DNA of 64,000 nt from Devosia sp. Root685 (GTDB lineage Bacteria; Pseudomonadota; Alphaproteobacteria; Rhizobiales; Devosiaceae): positions 532,049 to 596,048 of the forward strand of contig NZ_LMHK01000002.1 in assembly GCF_001427875.1 (NCBI RefSeq). The letters are read 5' to 3'. Position 1 is the first letter of the stretch. Each line of letters starts with the position of its first letter. Positions 39,301 to 48,655 of this stretch are shown piece after piece. The notes under the pieces are model-generated. The model was not told where the DNA came from and did no database searches. It saw nothing but the letters and a program-made list of their open reading frames with translations. A program made the position numbers and the translations under genes.

Positions 39301-41805
39301 GTCGCCATCCGCCAGCACCGGCCGCGTAATGCTGCGCTCAACCGTGCGCCCGCTGGTATCGACCAGCCGCAACAACACCTGCGCTTCGAGCGGCCGCGTC
39401 GTCGCCTGGCCCTCGGGCAAGGTCACCTCGGCCACCGCATTACCCTCGTCATCGGTCACCCCGACAACGCCCAGCGGCTCGCGCGAGGTTTCGATAGTGT
39501 CGTCCAGCCGGCCGAAGGTGAACCCCGGAAATTCCGGCAGGCTCGTCCGCGGCCGCACGATGGCATCGGCTTCAACCGACAGCCCCGGCGCCGTCGCGCC
39601 ATAGAGATATTTCGCCGCAATATCGATCAGGTTGACGCCATCGGCGATAAACGCCCCATCGCCCTGCGGCTTGATTTCAAAGGCCAGACGCTCCGGCTCG
39701 AAATCTTCGACGAGGAAGGTCGTGCTCGAGAGCGATGCCGCATTGGGATCGGAATAAAGCCGCAGCGTCCACGAGCCACGCATGGCTTCGCTTGCCATCG
39801 GCAGCGCCGCATAATAGCCGCCCGCCCCCGCGTCATCCATCACCTGGCTGGATGCCACGACGCCATCGGGCCGCTCCACTTCGAGCGTGAGCTTGATGTT
39901 CTCCACCGCATCGGCCCGCGCATCGCGCAGGAGAGCGGTCAGATGCACCACCTCGCCCGGCCGATAAACGCCGCGCTCCGTGGTCATGAAGAGATCAAGC
40001 GGCCCCGGCGACGGACGCCCCTCAACCCCGCGATCCGTCAGATCGAATGCAGGTTTGGACAGATCGAGGAAGGCATAATCCCCCTCCGTCTCGGCCACCA
40101 ACAATTGCGGCGCCCTGCCGCCCGTGCCGCGCGCCAGCCCCGGCGCAAACACCGCGCGGCCATCCGCATCGGTCTTGGCCTCGCCCAGAATTTCATTATT
40201 GACCGCCACGAGCCGCACATCGGCCCCGGCCACCGGCTGCGCCGTCGCAAGGCTACGCACAAAGGCATGGACGCCATCGTCGCCCGCAATCGTCGTCACC
40301 CCAAGATCGGTGACGATGAACCACTGCGTCGCCAGGTCAGACCAATAATCGGCCTCCGGCTCGCCCTTGATCCGCGCCGTGATCACATAGGCCCCAGCTT
40401 CCAACGTCCCCAGCGCCTCAGCCACCGGAATGGCCGTCGTCGTCAGCGCATTATTCGCACCCTGCGCCAGATCGACCTCGCCGGTCCACACCTGTTGACC
40501 CACGCGATCGGCAATATCCTCGGCATTATATTGCGTGAGACTCCCCTGGAACACGCCATCGCGCACCGCCGTCGCAATCCCGCGATCGCCAATGCGATAG
40601 ATCATCACCTCGGCCGTCTCGGCATTGACCGAGGTAATCGGCAGCCCGCCGCCGAGCCCTGCCGGCATCACATAGGCCGTATTGGCAAAACCGACGAAAG
40701 GCGCGCGATCGGGCACATAGACGCTAAGATCGACGTCCTTGGCCAGTTCCTCGCCGCTGGCGGCTTCAAGCCCGGCGCGCAGCTTGATCGTATAGCGGCT
40801 GCCATGCTGCACGCCTTCGACGCAAACCTGCTCGCTTTCGGTCTCGACCGAAACCTGCGGCGCATTGGCAACAGACACATAGGCGGACACATCGGTGCTC
40901 GCGAGCGGCTCGGAAAACACCACGCAGATGCGCGGCGAGGCCGCTTCCGCATCCACCACATGGTCCGTCACCCGGAACCCATGCTGGGCCACGACGCTAT
41001 CGAGATGCGCCTCGACATCGGCATCCGGCACCAGCGCCAAAGCCGCACGATAGGTCGCGATCACCTCGCGCCACATCTCGCGATATTCCATGGCATTGGC
41101 CAGCGCCCGAAGGCTCGCCGCCCGCTCGTCTTCGCTCGTCGAGCGCAAAAAGGCATTCATTGCCGCATTGGAGCCGACATAGGAGAGGTCATAGCTATTG
41201 TCCCCCTCGCTTTGCCCCGCCACCACATCGGCGCGCCGCAAAGCGGCCTCGGCCAGCGCCTGCCACACGGCCCGATCATTGGCATTGATCGCCAGGGCCT
41301 GCCGGTAGGCAACCATCGCGGCCGGATAATTCTCGTTGCCCACTTCCTCGTCGCCCGAAGCCACAAGATCGGCATAAACCGACCTCGGCGCCGGCGCATC
41401 GGTCTGGGGCAGATCGCGCGCAAAGCTCTTCGCGGAATCGACCAGCGATTGCGCCGGGAACGGCAATTCAGCCTGCCGCACCGCCTCGGTCACCGCCGGC
41501 GTGGGCGACCGGCTGACGCGGCCCGACGTCGCGCCCGAAAACTCGGCGCGCTCGCCGATATCGCCCTTGAGGAAGCACCATTGGCTGCGCGAATTGAAGG
41601 TGAAAGCGCGACAGATATTGTCCGCGCTACACGCCGCCTGGCAGCTCTCGAGGTCTGTGTCTTTGACGATGGAATAGTCGAACCCGGGCAGGTCCGTGTT
41701 TTCAAAGAGCGTTATCTTCGTCTCGGCCGCGACCGGCATAAGCCCAGCCAAAGCCAGAACCAACACGCCAAACACAGCACGGATCACACGGCGTCCACCC
41801 AGCAT
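36322..41805 (-). CDS. Bacterial alpha-2-macroglobulin with N-terminal PAN domain
   Basis: 1827 residues. Signal peptide 1-27 ends VAA before ETK, with no lipobox cysteine, so this form should be soluble in the periplasm, unlike lipoprotein YfhM. Residues about 30-98 look like a PAN/apple domain (C55, C59, C65, C77). About 115-260 is TPR-like (NYPAAMVAYRQALAINANDRAVWQALA). The macroglobulin domains follow, with the thioester motif CAEQ at C1378. Such proteins trap invading proteases and are paired with PbpC for envelope repair. ATG 41805 follows GGGAGG. Usual family length is near 1650, so the front end is an addition. Confidence 0.93.
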   Translation of the reverse strand: MLGGRRVIRAVFGVLVLALAGLMPVAAETKITLFENTDLPGFDYSIVKDTDLESCQAACSADNICRAFTFNSRSQWCFLKGDIGERAEFSGATSGRVSRSPTPAVTEAVRQAELPFPAQSLVDSAKSFARDLPQTDAPAPRSVYADLVASGDEEVGNENYPAAMVAYRQALAINANDRAVWQALAEAALRRADVVAGQSEGDNSYDLSYVGSNAAMNAFLRSTSEDERAASLRALANAMEYREMWREVIATYRAALALVPDADVEAHLDSVVAQHGFRVTDHVVDAEAASPRICVVFSEPLASTDVSAYVSVANAPQVSVETESEQVCVEGVQHGSRYTIKLRAGLEAASGEELAKDVDLSVYVPDRAPFVGFANTAYVMPAGLGGGLPITSVNAETAEVMIYRIGDRGIATAVRDGVFQGSLTQYNAEDIADRVGQQVWTGEVDLAQGANNALTTTAIPVAEALGTLEAGAYVITARIKGEPEADYWSDLATQWFIVTDLGVTTIAGDDGVHAFVRSLATAQPVAGADVRLVAVNNEILGEAKTDADGRAVFAPGLARGTGGRAPQLLVAETEGDYAFLDLSKPAFDLTDRGVEGRPSPGPLDLFMTTERGVYRPGEVVHLTALLRDARADAVENIKLTLEVERPDGVVASSQVMDDAGAGGYYAALPMASEAMRGSWTLRLYSDPNAASLSSTTFLVEDFEPERLAFEIKPQGDGAFIADGVNLIDIAAKYLYGATAPGLSVEADAIVRPRTSLPEFPGFTFGRLDDTIETSREPLGVVGVTDDEGNAVAEVTLPEGQATTRPLEAQVLLRLVDTSGRTVERSITRPVLADGDRIGIKPVFADATGLEEGSEAQFELITVSPEGEKVAATGLGWTLSRVETNYQWYRDGSTWKWEGITTTREIANGSADTPDGGSVTVGANVDWGLYRLEVEGQGTSSSYEFYAGYYYADAGSDTPDTLQVALDKVAYKVGETANLKLDPQFAGTALVMVIDNRVIAMEAVEVPEGGTTVPLDVTEEWGPGAYVTAVLYRPSDTAEKRMPSRALGLAFADVEPGDRKLDVKLGAPDVTLPRQSFEVSVDLANVAAGEKAYVAVAAVDLGILNVTNFKVPAPDDYYFGQRQLGMEIRDLYGSLIDPTQGLAGAMRSGGDGGGSRLGTPPPISVLVALHTGIVEVDADGKATVTFDMPDFTGTVRVMAMAWTASAVGHASVDVIVRDPVVVTLSPPRFLRVGDEARLLVEVNNVGGAAGSYQVALSTGEGISTSAETTDVELGEGERTALDLKLNGMQIGDWPVQLTVTGPDGTTQTKELLLGVRPTSAPVTTSRLVAIKAGGSASIDASYFDGLLADTGSMTLAIGPIARLDVPGLLLSLDRYPYGCAEQTSSRALPLLYLNEVAQMIGVAKDDKLNQTVIDAIASTLAKQTSAGGFGLWGPFDGGDFWLDGFVTDFLLRAKAAGYAVPEQAMSMALDNLSNQLSYASDFDNGGEDIAYALYDLARAGRVAMGDLRYYFEARLAAFGSPLAQAQLGAALALYGDTTRANEAFVAAVESVGTARNTNRYRSDYGSRLRDLAGVLALSAEFKPAGVDLTSLANQLAKMRDRARYTSTQEDTWTLLAASALGAGSTDGSITLNGEALTGQVYRRVEEAGFETVEIGNGGSADTEAKVTVTGYPAVPPDASDDGFAISRAYYLPDGTEVDPTEGTLAQNDRLIVVLRVRPHDLGSGQYVVADPLPAGFEIENPNLSDGEGVSDFNWLSLNIPVHMESRTDQYVAAFRYGSDPGTFTTAYMVRAVTPGTFVLPGATVEDMYRPESRGNTAAYSIEITAQGQ

Positions 41806-42199
41806 CCCACCCTCCCAAACACGGCCCCGCATAAGGAAGCCAACCCCAGTCAGAATGCAAGAGGCAGGCAAATTATGACATTTTCAAAGCAGTTTAGCGG
41901 CCCCATGCACATCCGCACAAAACATCCCCAGCGATCCTCATCCGCGGCGATAGATCCTCGAAAATCGCCCCGTCCTGCCATCGCGGCGGGCCCCTCCCCG
42001 GCGCCTTGCAGAAGCGACAGGCCATCGGGCTTAATCCCTTCTTAACCAAGAAAATGCAGAGTCAAACAAATGATATGACGAGTATTTCTCCAATTTCTCC
42101 GTTTCTATACTGCTAGGATCTTGCCGGAACAGCCCAGCGACACCGCGCAGCTCGAAACAGGAATTTGAACTTATACCCGGCAACCCCGAGTGCAGAAAA
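41806..42199. other. Divergent intergenic region, alpha-2-macroglobulin / autotransporter
   Basis: 394 bases without a supported gene. The half near the autotransporter becomes AT-rich (about 42040-42115) and contains TATACT near 42107, a possible -10, without a good -35 partner. I see no repeat or hairpin of note. Confidence 0.4.
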
Positions 42200-45100
42200 A
42201 TGACAAGGTGCGAAACGGTCGATCTGACCAACTGCCATCGCATTTGGAAGACCTCGCGGAGATCGGCCCTTCTGCCGGCGATGCGCGCGGCATTGCTCGG
42301 TTGCGCCATGGCCAGCGCTGCCGGCCCGGCCCTGGCACAGGCCTATGTCTGGACCGGCGGCGCCGGGAACAATAACTGGTTCGACCCCGCCAACTGGGAC
42401 GCCGGCCTGACACCGGACGCCTCCATCGAGGCCAGCTTGGGAGCCGGCGATGTCGTGGTCATCTCCGGCGGCAACGCCGAGGCCGACCGGGTCGGCATCC
42501 AGTCCGCGGGCACGGCGACGGTGACCGGGACGGGCGCGTCCCTCACTGCAACGGAACTGGGCATTTTCGCTGGAACGTTCAATATCGAAGATGGGGGCCT
42601 CGTCACCACCACCGACGGCCGTCTCGGCGGCCTGATTACCGTCACCGGCACCGATGCGGGCGGCACCGCATCGACCTGGATCAACAACGGCCATTTTGCC
42701 GTTGGAGACGGGGCCGCCGGCACGCTGCAGATTCTCGACGGCGGCAAGGTTATCGTCAATGCCGATGCCTTTCTTGGCTACGATTACCACGGCGAAGCCC
42801 TGGTCTCGGGGTCAGGCTCTTCCTGGGAAAACACCGGAAGGCTGACAATCGACGATGGCCGTTTGCGCATCTTAAACGCCGGCAGCGTGTCGAACACACT
42901 GGGCATAATCGGCGAGTCCGCCAGCAGCGAAGTGATCGTGTCCGGGCCGAACTCCCTATGGACCAATTCCGATCAATTGGTCGTCGGTAATTACGCTACC
43001 GGAACCCTCCTCGTTGACGGCGGCGCCACCGTTCTCAGCACCCAGGGTTATGTCGGCGCTGCCACCGGCGTCAGCGGCACCGCCGTCGTAACCGGGCTCG
43101 GCTCGAGCTGGCAGATGACCGACTTCTCCCTCACCCTGGGCAACTATGGCCTCGGCACCCTGACCATCGAAGATGGAGGACGGGTTTTCGCCAAGGACGG
43201 CGTATTGCTGGGCATGTCGGACGTCAGCGCCAATGGCACATTGATCATCAATGGCACCCCCGGCCGCATCGGCGTTCTGGAAACCAGCTCCTTCCGCGGT
43301 GGCCTCGGCACGGCCGACATCACCGTGGACGGCGGCACCGTGCGGGCCCTCCGGCACAATGCCTCTTTCTTCTCCAATTTTGGCAGCCAGCAGGTAACGC
43401 TCGGCGCTGCGGGCGGCACCTTCGATACGGCCGGCTACAATATCGCCATCTCTCCCGTACTGAACGGGGCAGGCAGCCTGATCAAGGCCGGCGCCGGCAC
43501 CCTGACCCTGACTGGCGAGAACACCTATCTCGGCGGCACCACGATCACGGCCGGCATCTTGCAGCTCGGCAATGGCGGCACGTCGGGACGAATTTTGGGC
43601 AATGTGGCCAATGATGGCGTCCTGGCCTTCAACCGGTCCGATGCGGTGACGTTTAGCGGCACGAACACGGGAACCGGCGGCATAAGCCAGATCGGCACCG
43701 GCATGACCACGCTGACCGCCGACAGCTCCGGTCTCTCCGGCGCTTCGGAAGTGCGTAACGGCATTCTGTCGGTCAATGGCATTCTGGGCGGCACGATGGG
43801 GGTCCATGGCGGCCGGCTGCAGGGCGTGGGCCAGGTGGGCGGCACCACCAATTTTGCCGGCGGCACTATCGCGCCCGGCAATTCGATCGGCACGCTGATC
43901 ATCGCCGGCAATTACGTGGGCAATGGCGGCACCCTCGAAATCGAAACCGTATTGGGCGATGACAGTTCGCCAACCGACCTCCTGGCGGTAACGGGCGACA
44001 CCTCCGGCACCACCAATGTGCAGGTGATCAATCTCGGCGGCGCCGGCGCGCAGACCATCCAGGGCATCAAGATCATCGATATCGCCGGGCTGTCCGGCGG
44101 CACTTTCAAGCTTCTGGGTAGTTACACATTCGAGGGCGATCCAGCCGTGGTCGGGGGCGCCTATGCCTATCGCCTCTATCGGGGCGGCGTGACGACGCCG
44201 GCAGACGGAGACTGGTATCTGCGCTCTTCCCTCATCGATCCCGGCACGCCGCTCTATCAGGCGGGCGCGCCGGTCTACGAGGCCTACGCATCCGTCTTGC
44301 AGAGCTTCAACACGCTCGAAACCCTTCAGCAACGCGTCGGCAATCGGCATTGGACCAGTGGCGTGGTGGACATAGGCGCCCTGCCCGAAGCGGCCCAGGC
44401 CAATAGCGGCATCTGGGGCCGGATCATTGCCGCCCACAACCGGGAAAACCCCAAATCCAGCACCACCGGCTCCAGCTATGACAGCAGCATCTGGCAATTG
44501 CAGGCCGGTGCCGATGGCGAACTGCATGCCGACGAAAACGGCAGGCTGATCGGCGGTCTTTCCGCCCGCTATGGCACGGTCTCTGCCGATATATCCTCGA
44601 TCTTCGGCCAGGGCACGATCGGCAGCACGGGCTATGGCCTTGGCGGATCGCTGACCTGGTACGGCCAATCGGGCTTTTATCTCGACGCCCAGGCCAACCT
44701 CACCTGGTACGACAGCAATCTTTCCTCCACCACGGCCAACAGGAGCCTCGTCGCCGGCAATAATGGTTTCGGCTATGCGCTGGGGCTCGAACTGGGGCAG
44801 CAGATCGCGCTCGGCCCCAACTGGTCGGTGACCCCGCAAGCGCAGCTGATCTATTCGGCCCTCAAATATGACGATTTCACCGACACCTTCGGCGCCGCCG
44901 TATCCCTGACCGATGGGAGTGACCTCAAGGCCCGGCTCGGTCTTTCAGCCGACTATCAGACCTCCTGGACCGACCAGACCGGCCAAACCAACCGCCTCCA
45001 CGCCTATGGCATCGCCAATCTTTATTACGACCTTCTGCCGGAGACAGCGGCCAACCTCGCCGGCACCCGGCTTGCCCGCGAAGAAGAGGCTCTCTGGGGT

Positions 45101-45241
45101 GGCCTCGGCCTTGGCGGAACCTATAGCTGGAACGAGGGCAAATATGCCCTCCACGGCGAAGCCACCGCCGGCACCACCCTCGCCAATTTCGGCAACAGCT
45201 ACCACCTGTCCGGAACCGTGGGACTGAACGTCAAGTTCTAA
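42200..45241 (+). CDS. Autotransporter (type Va) with beta-helical passenger and outer-membrane barrel
   Basis: 1013 residues. An unusually long signal sequence (about 46 residues, cleavage near PALA before QAYVW) has a 20-residue polar front end. The passenger is a series of Gly/Thr/Asp-rich strands (GTLTIEDGG, GTLQILDGG, GTLLVDGG) and includes an autotransporter-associated strand repeat near 428-470 (GTLTLTGENTYLGGTTI). The barrel spans about 736-1013 (SGIWGRIIAAHNRE onward) and ends in the outer-membrane signature VGLNVKF. It is a surface or secreted protein, perhaps an adhesin; no protease triad is evident. Divergent from the alpha-2-macroglobulin gene. Confidence 0.93.
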   Translation: MTRCETVDLTNCHRIWKTSRRSALLPAMRAALLGCAMASAAGPALAQAYVWTGGAGNNNWFDPANWDAGLTPDASIEASLGAGDVVVISGGNAEADRVGIQSAGTATVTGTGASLTATELGIFAGTFNIEDGGLVTTTDGRLGGLITVTGTDAGGTASTWINNGHFAVGDGAAGTLQILDGGKVIVNADAFLGYDYHGEALVSGSGSSWENTGRLTIDDGRLRILNAGSVSNTLGIIGESASSEVIVSGPNSLWTNSDQLVVGNYATGTLLVDGGATVLSTQGYVGAATGVSGTAVVTGLGSSWQMTDFSLTLGNYGLGTLTIEDGGRVFAKDGVLLGMSDVSANGTLIINGTPGRIGVLETSSFRGGLGTADITVDGGTVRALRHNASFFSNFGSQQVTLGAAGGTFDTAGYNIAISPVLNGAGSLIKAGAGTLTLTGENTYLGGTTITAGILQLGNGGTSGRILGNVANDGVLAFNRSDAVTFSGTNTGTGGISQIGTGMTTLTADSSGLSGASEVRNGILSVNGILGGTMGVHGGRLQGVGQVGGTTNFAGGTIAPGNSIGTLIIAGNYVGNGGTLEIETVLGDDSSPTDLLAVTGDTSGTTNVQVINLGGAGAQTIQGIKIIDIAGLSGGTFKLLGSYTFEGDPAVVGGAYAYRLYRGGVTTPADGDWYLRSSLIDPGTPLYQAGAPVYEAYASVLQSFNTLETLQQRVGNRHWTSGVVDIGALPEAAQANSGIWGRIIAAHNRENPKSSTTGSSYDSSIWQLQAGADGELHADENGRLIGGLSARYGTVSADISSIFGQGTIGSTGYGLGGSLTWYGQSGFYLDAQANLTWYDSNLSSTTANRSLVAGNNGFGYALGLELGQQIALGPNWSVTPQAQLIYSALKYDDFTDTFGAAVSLTDGSDLKARLGLSADYQTSWTDQTGQTNRLHAYGIANLYYDLLPETAANLAGTRLAREEEALWGGLGLGGTYSWNEGKYALHGEATAGTTLANFGNSYHLSGTVGLNVKF

Positions 45242-45268
45242 CAGTAGCTCTTCTGACAGCAGCCCTTC

Positions 45269-45372
45269 AGTAGCCCTCATGGTGAGGTGCTTTGCAGAGC
45301 AAAGCCTCGAACCACGAGGGCGTGCCCCAATGCCTCACCGCCCTCCTGGTTCAAAGCTACACTACGCTTCGG
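45269..45372. repeat. Palindromic intergenic repeat, family C copy 3
   Basis: AGTAGCCCTCATGGTGAGGTGC is shared with copies 1 and 2, as is CCTCGAACCACGAGGGCGTG. The right arm is more diverged. It fills the convergent gap between the autotransporter and the ABC permease gene. Confidence 0.82.
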
Positions 45373-45375
45373 CCC

Positions 45376-46260
45376 CTACCCCTTCACCCCCGCCGAAAGC
45401 ATGATCGCCTGCGTCACGCGCCGCTGGAAGATCAGATAAACCACCGCCACCGGCAGACCCGCCACCACGGCCGAGGCCATCAGCTTGCCATAGACAATGC
45501 CATAAGCGTCCTTCACCTGGGTAATGCCCACCGGCACGGTCATCGTCGCCTCTCCCGTCGCGGCGAGGAACGGCCAAAGGAAGGCATTCCAGGCCCCGAT
45601 AAAGGTGATGATGGCGAGCGACGCCGTCACCCCCCAGTTCATCGGCAGATAGATCCGGAACAGGATTTTGAGATGCCCCGCAGAATCCATCTGCGCCGCC
45701 TCGCGAAACTCCTTCGGCACCGAGTCAAAGAACTGCTTGTAGACGATGATGACAACCGGAACGATCAACTGCGGCAGAATGATACCGGCCCAGGTATTGA
45801 GCAGCTTGAACTGCGCCATCAGCACAAAATGGTTCACGATCAGCGCCTGCATCGGCACCATGAAACACGCAAGAATAAGAACATAGATCACCCGCCGCCC
45901 GGGAAAGTCGAGCTGGCTCAGCGCATAGGCGCAGCCGGCCGAGGAGACAATCACCAGCGCCGTAATGATCAGCGAGGTCACCATCGAGTTGATGTACCAG
46001 ATGCCGATATTGGTGTTGTTCCAGATATGGATATAGCTGTCGAACACCATGCGATTGGGCCAGAGCGAATTGCTCCCCGAAATCACCTCGCCATCGGGTT
46101 TGATCGAAGTAATGACAGCCCAATAGATCGGAAAGAACGACGCAAGCGCCACGAGGATAGTGATAACCGTCAGCACCAGCCCGATCATGTCGATGGGACC
46201 ATCGCCCCGGCTGCGCGTGGTCGCTAAAACCTCGCGATTGGGAATTGCTTCGGCGCTCAT
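45376..46260 (-). CDS. Carbohydrate ABC transporter permease (CUT1, MalG/UgpE type)
   Basis: 294 residues with six membrane segments. The EAA loop is clear: FREAAQMDSAGHLKILFRIYLPMNWGVTASLAIITF. ALSQLDFPGRRVIYVLILACFMVPMQ is also typical. It pairs with the permease at 46257-47138, overlapping it by 4 nt. Last gene of the GH2/ABC operon. Confidence 0.95.
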   Translation of the reverse strand: MSAEAIPNREVLATTRSRGDGPIDMIGLVLTVITILVALASFFPIYWAVITSIKPDGEVISGSNSLWPNRMVFDSYIHIWNNTNIGIWYINSMVTSLIITALVIVSSAGCAYALSQLDFPGRRVIYVLILACFMVPMQALIVNHFVLMAQFKLLNTWAGIILPQLIVPVVIIVYKQFFDSVPKEFREAAQMDSAGHLKILFRIYLPMNWGVTASLAIITFIGAWNAFLWPFLAATGEATMTVPVGITQVKDAYGIVYGKLMASAVVAGLPVAVVYLIFQRRVTQAIMLSAGVKG

Positions 46261-47138
46261 TTCTCACCTCGTGCACGCAGCAGCTGATATTGCAGCACCG
46301 ACAGAATGATGATCATCCCGAACAGCAGCATGGCTGCCGTCGCGGCCTCGCCGCCCTTGTTCTGCTGGAAAGCCAGCTTGTAGACATATTGAACCAGCGT
46401 AATCGTCGCGTCCTGCCGCCCGCCGATCGAGAAGAGATAAACCTGATCGAAGATTTTGAGCTGCGCGATCAACTGGATCGTCAGCACCAGCGCCGTGACC
46501 GGCCAGATCAGCGGCCAGGTAATCCGCTGGAACTGCCGCCAGCGCCCGGCGCTATCAAGCGAAGCGGCCTCGTAGATCTCAGGCGAGATATTCCGCAGCC
46601 CCGCGATGAACAGCAAAATATTAAAACCCATCGTCCACCAGATGGTGACGAAGGCCACCGTGGGCATAAAGAGCGGAATGGTGCGCGTCAGCGAGATCGG
46701 CTGGCCGCCATTGAACAGCGCCACCAGACCCTGCACGAGCCCATATTGCACGTCGATGATCCAGTTCCAGGTGAGGAACACCACCGAGACCGGCAGAATA
46801 TAGGGCAGGAAGAAACAGGCGAGCACAAAGCCCTGCACCGGCCCCTTCAACCGGTTCACCGCCAAGGCAATGACCAGCGAAATCAGCGTATTGGGAATGA
46901 CCGTCAGCAGCACGAAATAGGCGGTGTTCCAAAAGGCTTGATGAAACAGCTTGTGGCTCAGGATTTTTGCATAATTGTCCCAGCCGACCCAGTCCCCCGC
47001 CCCGATCAGCGGCGCCTTAGTGAAGCTGAGCATGGCCATCTGGATCGTCGGCCAGTCAAACAGCGCCCCATAGATGAGCACAAACGGGCCCACCAGCAGC
47101 AACGCCACGAGATATTCCTGCCGTTTGTCCCTCAGCAT
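46257..47138 (-). CDS. Carbohydrate ABC transporter permease (CUT1, MalF/UgpA type)
   Basis: 293 residues with six membrane segments and EAA loop EIYEAASLDSAGRWRQFQRITWPLI. ATG 47138 is preceded by GGGAGG; a longer frame runs through the intergenic palindrome and was rejected. A repeat of about 100 bp separates it from the upstream binding-protein gene. Confidence 0.95.
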   Translation of the reverse strand: MLRDKRQEYLVALLLVGPFVLIYGALFDWPTIQMAMLSFTKAPLIGAGDWVGWDNYAKILSHKLFHQAFWNTAYFVLLTVIPNTLISLVIALAVNRLKGPVQGFVLACFFLPYILPVSVVFLTWNWIIDVQYGLVQGLVALFNGGQPISLTRTIPLFMPTVAFVTIWWTMGFNILLFIAGLRNISPEIYEAASLDSAGRWRQFQRITWPLIWPVTALVLTIQLIAQLKIFDQVYLFSIGGRQDATITLVQYVYKLAFQQNKGGEAATAAMLLFGMIIILSVLQYQLLRARGEK

Positions 47139-47171
47139 CTTGGCCTCCCATCCAACCACAATCACCGGCGG

Positions 47172-47275
47172 GCACCTCCCCCTTGATGGGGGAGGTTGGG
47201 AGGGGGTGACGGGAGCCACGATGTTGTGGCTCTCACCCCCACCCTTGATCCCTCCCCACAAGGGGGAGGGTGTCG
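47172..47275. repeat. Palindromic element, family D copy 2, between binding protein and permease
   Basis: GCACCTCCCCCTTGATGGGG and CACAAGGGGGAGGGTGTCG form the outer arms, with an inner GAGCCAC/GTGGCTC helix around 47213-47230. It lies within the 150-nt gap after the solute-binding-protein gene. Confidence 0.8.
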
Positions 47276-47288
47276 ACTGCGGCGCCGG

Positions 47289-48563
47289 TTACAGCTGCCC
47301 GTTCAAATCATCCCGCATCTGCGCGGCGGCATCAGCCGGCTCGATCTCACCAGTCGTCGCAGGATTGATGAAGTTGCTCCACGCATCGCCAAGCGGCGCC
47401 GCAGGTCCCGCCAGAATAGTGCGCGGATCGAACACGGCCGTGTCGGCAAACCCTGCATAGTCAGACTGCGGCTTCAGCGCCTGGAATTCGGCGCTTTCAC
47501 GCACGGCATTGAAGGCCGGGATATGGCCCGCGCCAGCCCAGTCGAGCGAGTGCTGGTCCATCCAGGCGATGACCTTCATCACCGCCGCGCGCTTGTCGGC
47601 ATCCACGTCCTTGCCGGCATTGGCCGGAACGACGAAGGCATGCGAGTCAGACCACGCGGCCTTGTTCTCGAACAGCGTCGGCAGCTCCACCGCACCCCAT
47701 TCGAACAGTTCGCCCTTGGCATGAAGGTCGACCATGGTCGGCACTTCCCAATTGCCCATGATGAAGAACGGCGACTGGCCCGAGGTAAAGAGCGCCAGCG
47801 CCGCCGGGCTTTCAACCTGCACCGGCGTATAGCCGCTATCGACCCAGCCCTTCACCACCTCGATGGCATTGGTCAGCTTGGTGACATCCTCGTCCGTCGG
47901 GAAGAAGCCGCCCGCGGCTTCGTCGAACATGGTACCGCCCTGCTGGCCAAAAAGGCTATAGATGGTGCGGTAGCGATCGCCCGTCGGGGTCGATATGCCG
48001 TATTTACCGTCCTTGGTGAAATCGGCGAGGATCTTGTTGAAGTTTTCGAGCCCATCGAGGCCCTTAGGCAGCCCATCGTCGCCGATCAGACCGGCTTCTG
48101 CGAGCATGTCCTTGTTGTAATAAAGAATGAGCCCATGCTGATCGAACGGCACGGCATAGCGCGTCCCATCGACCTTGCCCGCGTCCGACGCCGCCTGGGT
48201 GAAATCGGCATCGGAAATACCGGCGCCCGCCATATCTTCATCGGTGATTTCGCTCAGCGTGCCGCTATCGACCGCCAGCGGAATGCGGCTGAGGTGATAG
48301 GTCGCGATATCGGGACCTTCCCCGATGGCAGCCGAAGTCTGCAGCTTGGTATAAAACGGCGTGCCCCATTCGAGCGTCGTGTTCTCGATCGAGATCTCGC
48401 CTTGATGCTCGGTGTTGAATTCGCTGATCAGCGCCTTCATGCGCACGCCGTCGCCGCCGGCGAGAAAATCCCACCAGACCACATTCTGCTGCGCCGCAGC
48501 GGCACTCGTCAGCGCCATCAGCGCCGTCGACACCAGAGCCAATCGCTTCAAAGACAGTCTCAT
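47289..48563 (-). CDS. Extracellular sugar-binding protein (CUT1)
   Basis: 424 residues. Signal peptide MRLSLKRLALVSTALMALTSAAAAQ. Mature motifs are VWWDFLAGGDGVRMKALISEFNTEH, GPDIATYHLSRIP, DQHGLILYYNKDMLAEAGL and FFIMGNWEVPTM, which are typical of oligosaccharide-binding proteins. ATG 48563 follows GGGAGGAAG. It should deliver the substrate of the GH2 enzyme's pathway to the permeases. Confidence 0.94.
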   Translation of the reverse strand: MRLSLKRLALVSTALMALTSAAAAQQNVVWWDFLAGGDGVRMKALISEFNTEHQGEISIENTTLEWGTPFYTKLQTSAAIGEGPDIATYHLSRIPLAVDSGTLSEITDEDMAGAGISDADFTQAASDAGKVDGTRYAVPFDQHGLILYYNKDMLAEAGLIGDDGLPKGLDGLENFNKILADFTKDGKYGISTPTGDRYRTIYSLFGQQGGTMFDEAAGGFFPTDEDVTKLTNAIEVVKGWVDSGYTPVQVESPAALALFTSGQSPFFIMGNWEVPTMVDLHAKGELFEWGAVELPTLFENKAAWSDSHAFVVPANAGKDVDADKRAAVMKVIAWMDQHSLDWAGAGHIPAFNAVRESAEFQALKPQSDYAGFADTAVFDPRTILAGPAAPLGDAWSNFINPATTGEIEPADAAAQMRDDLNGQL

Positions 48564-48655
48564 AACATCTTCCTCCCAAAACATGCCCAATGCATGCGTT
48601 CATCCGGCCAAGGCGGCGCAGTTATCGTCTTCCGCCCAGCAGAAATTCTTGCGGT

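Noticed and set aside
36301..42045. Two long plus-strand frames (735 and 700 codons) opposite the alpha-2-macroglobulin gene
   Set aside because: They are Arg/His-rich antisense shadows without domains; the minus-strand gene has signal peptide, thioester motif and good start.
42040..42115. Sigma-70-like promoter for the autotransporter
   Set aside because: TATACT is present but no -35 box at normal spacing; reported only as a possible -10 in the intergenic note.
42956..44839. 627-codon minus-strand frame opposite the autotransporter
   Set aside because: Antisense shadow; the plus-strand autotransporter has a signal sequence, strand repeats and a C-terminal barrel signature.
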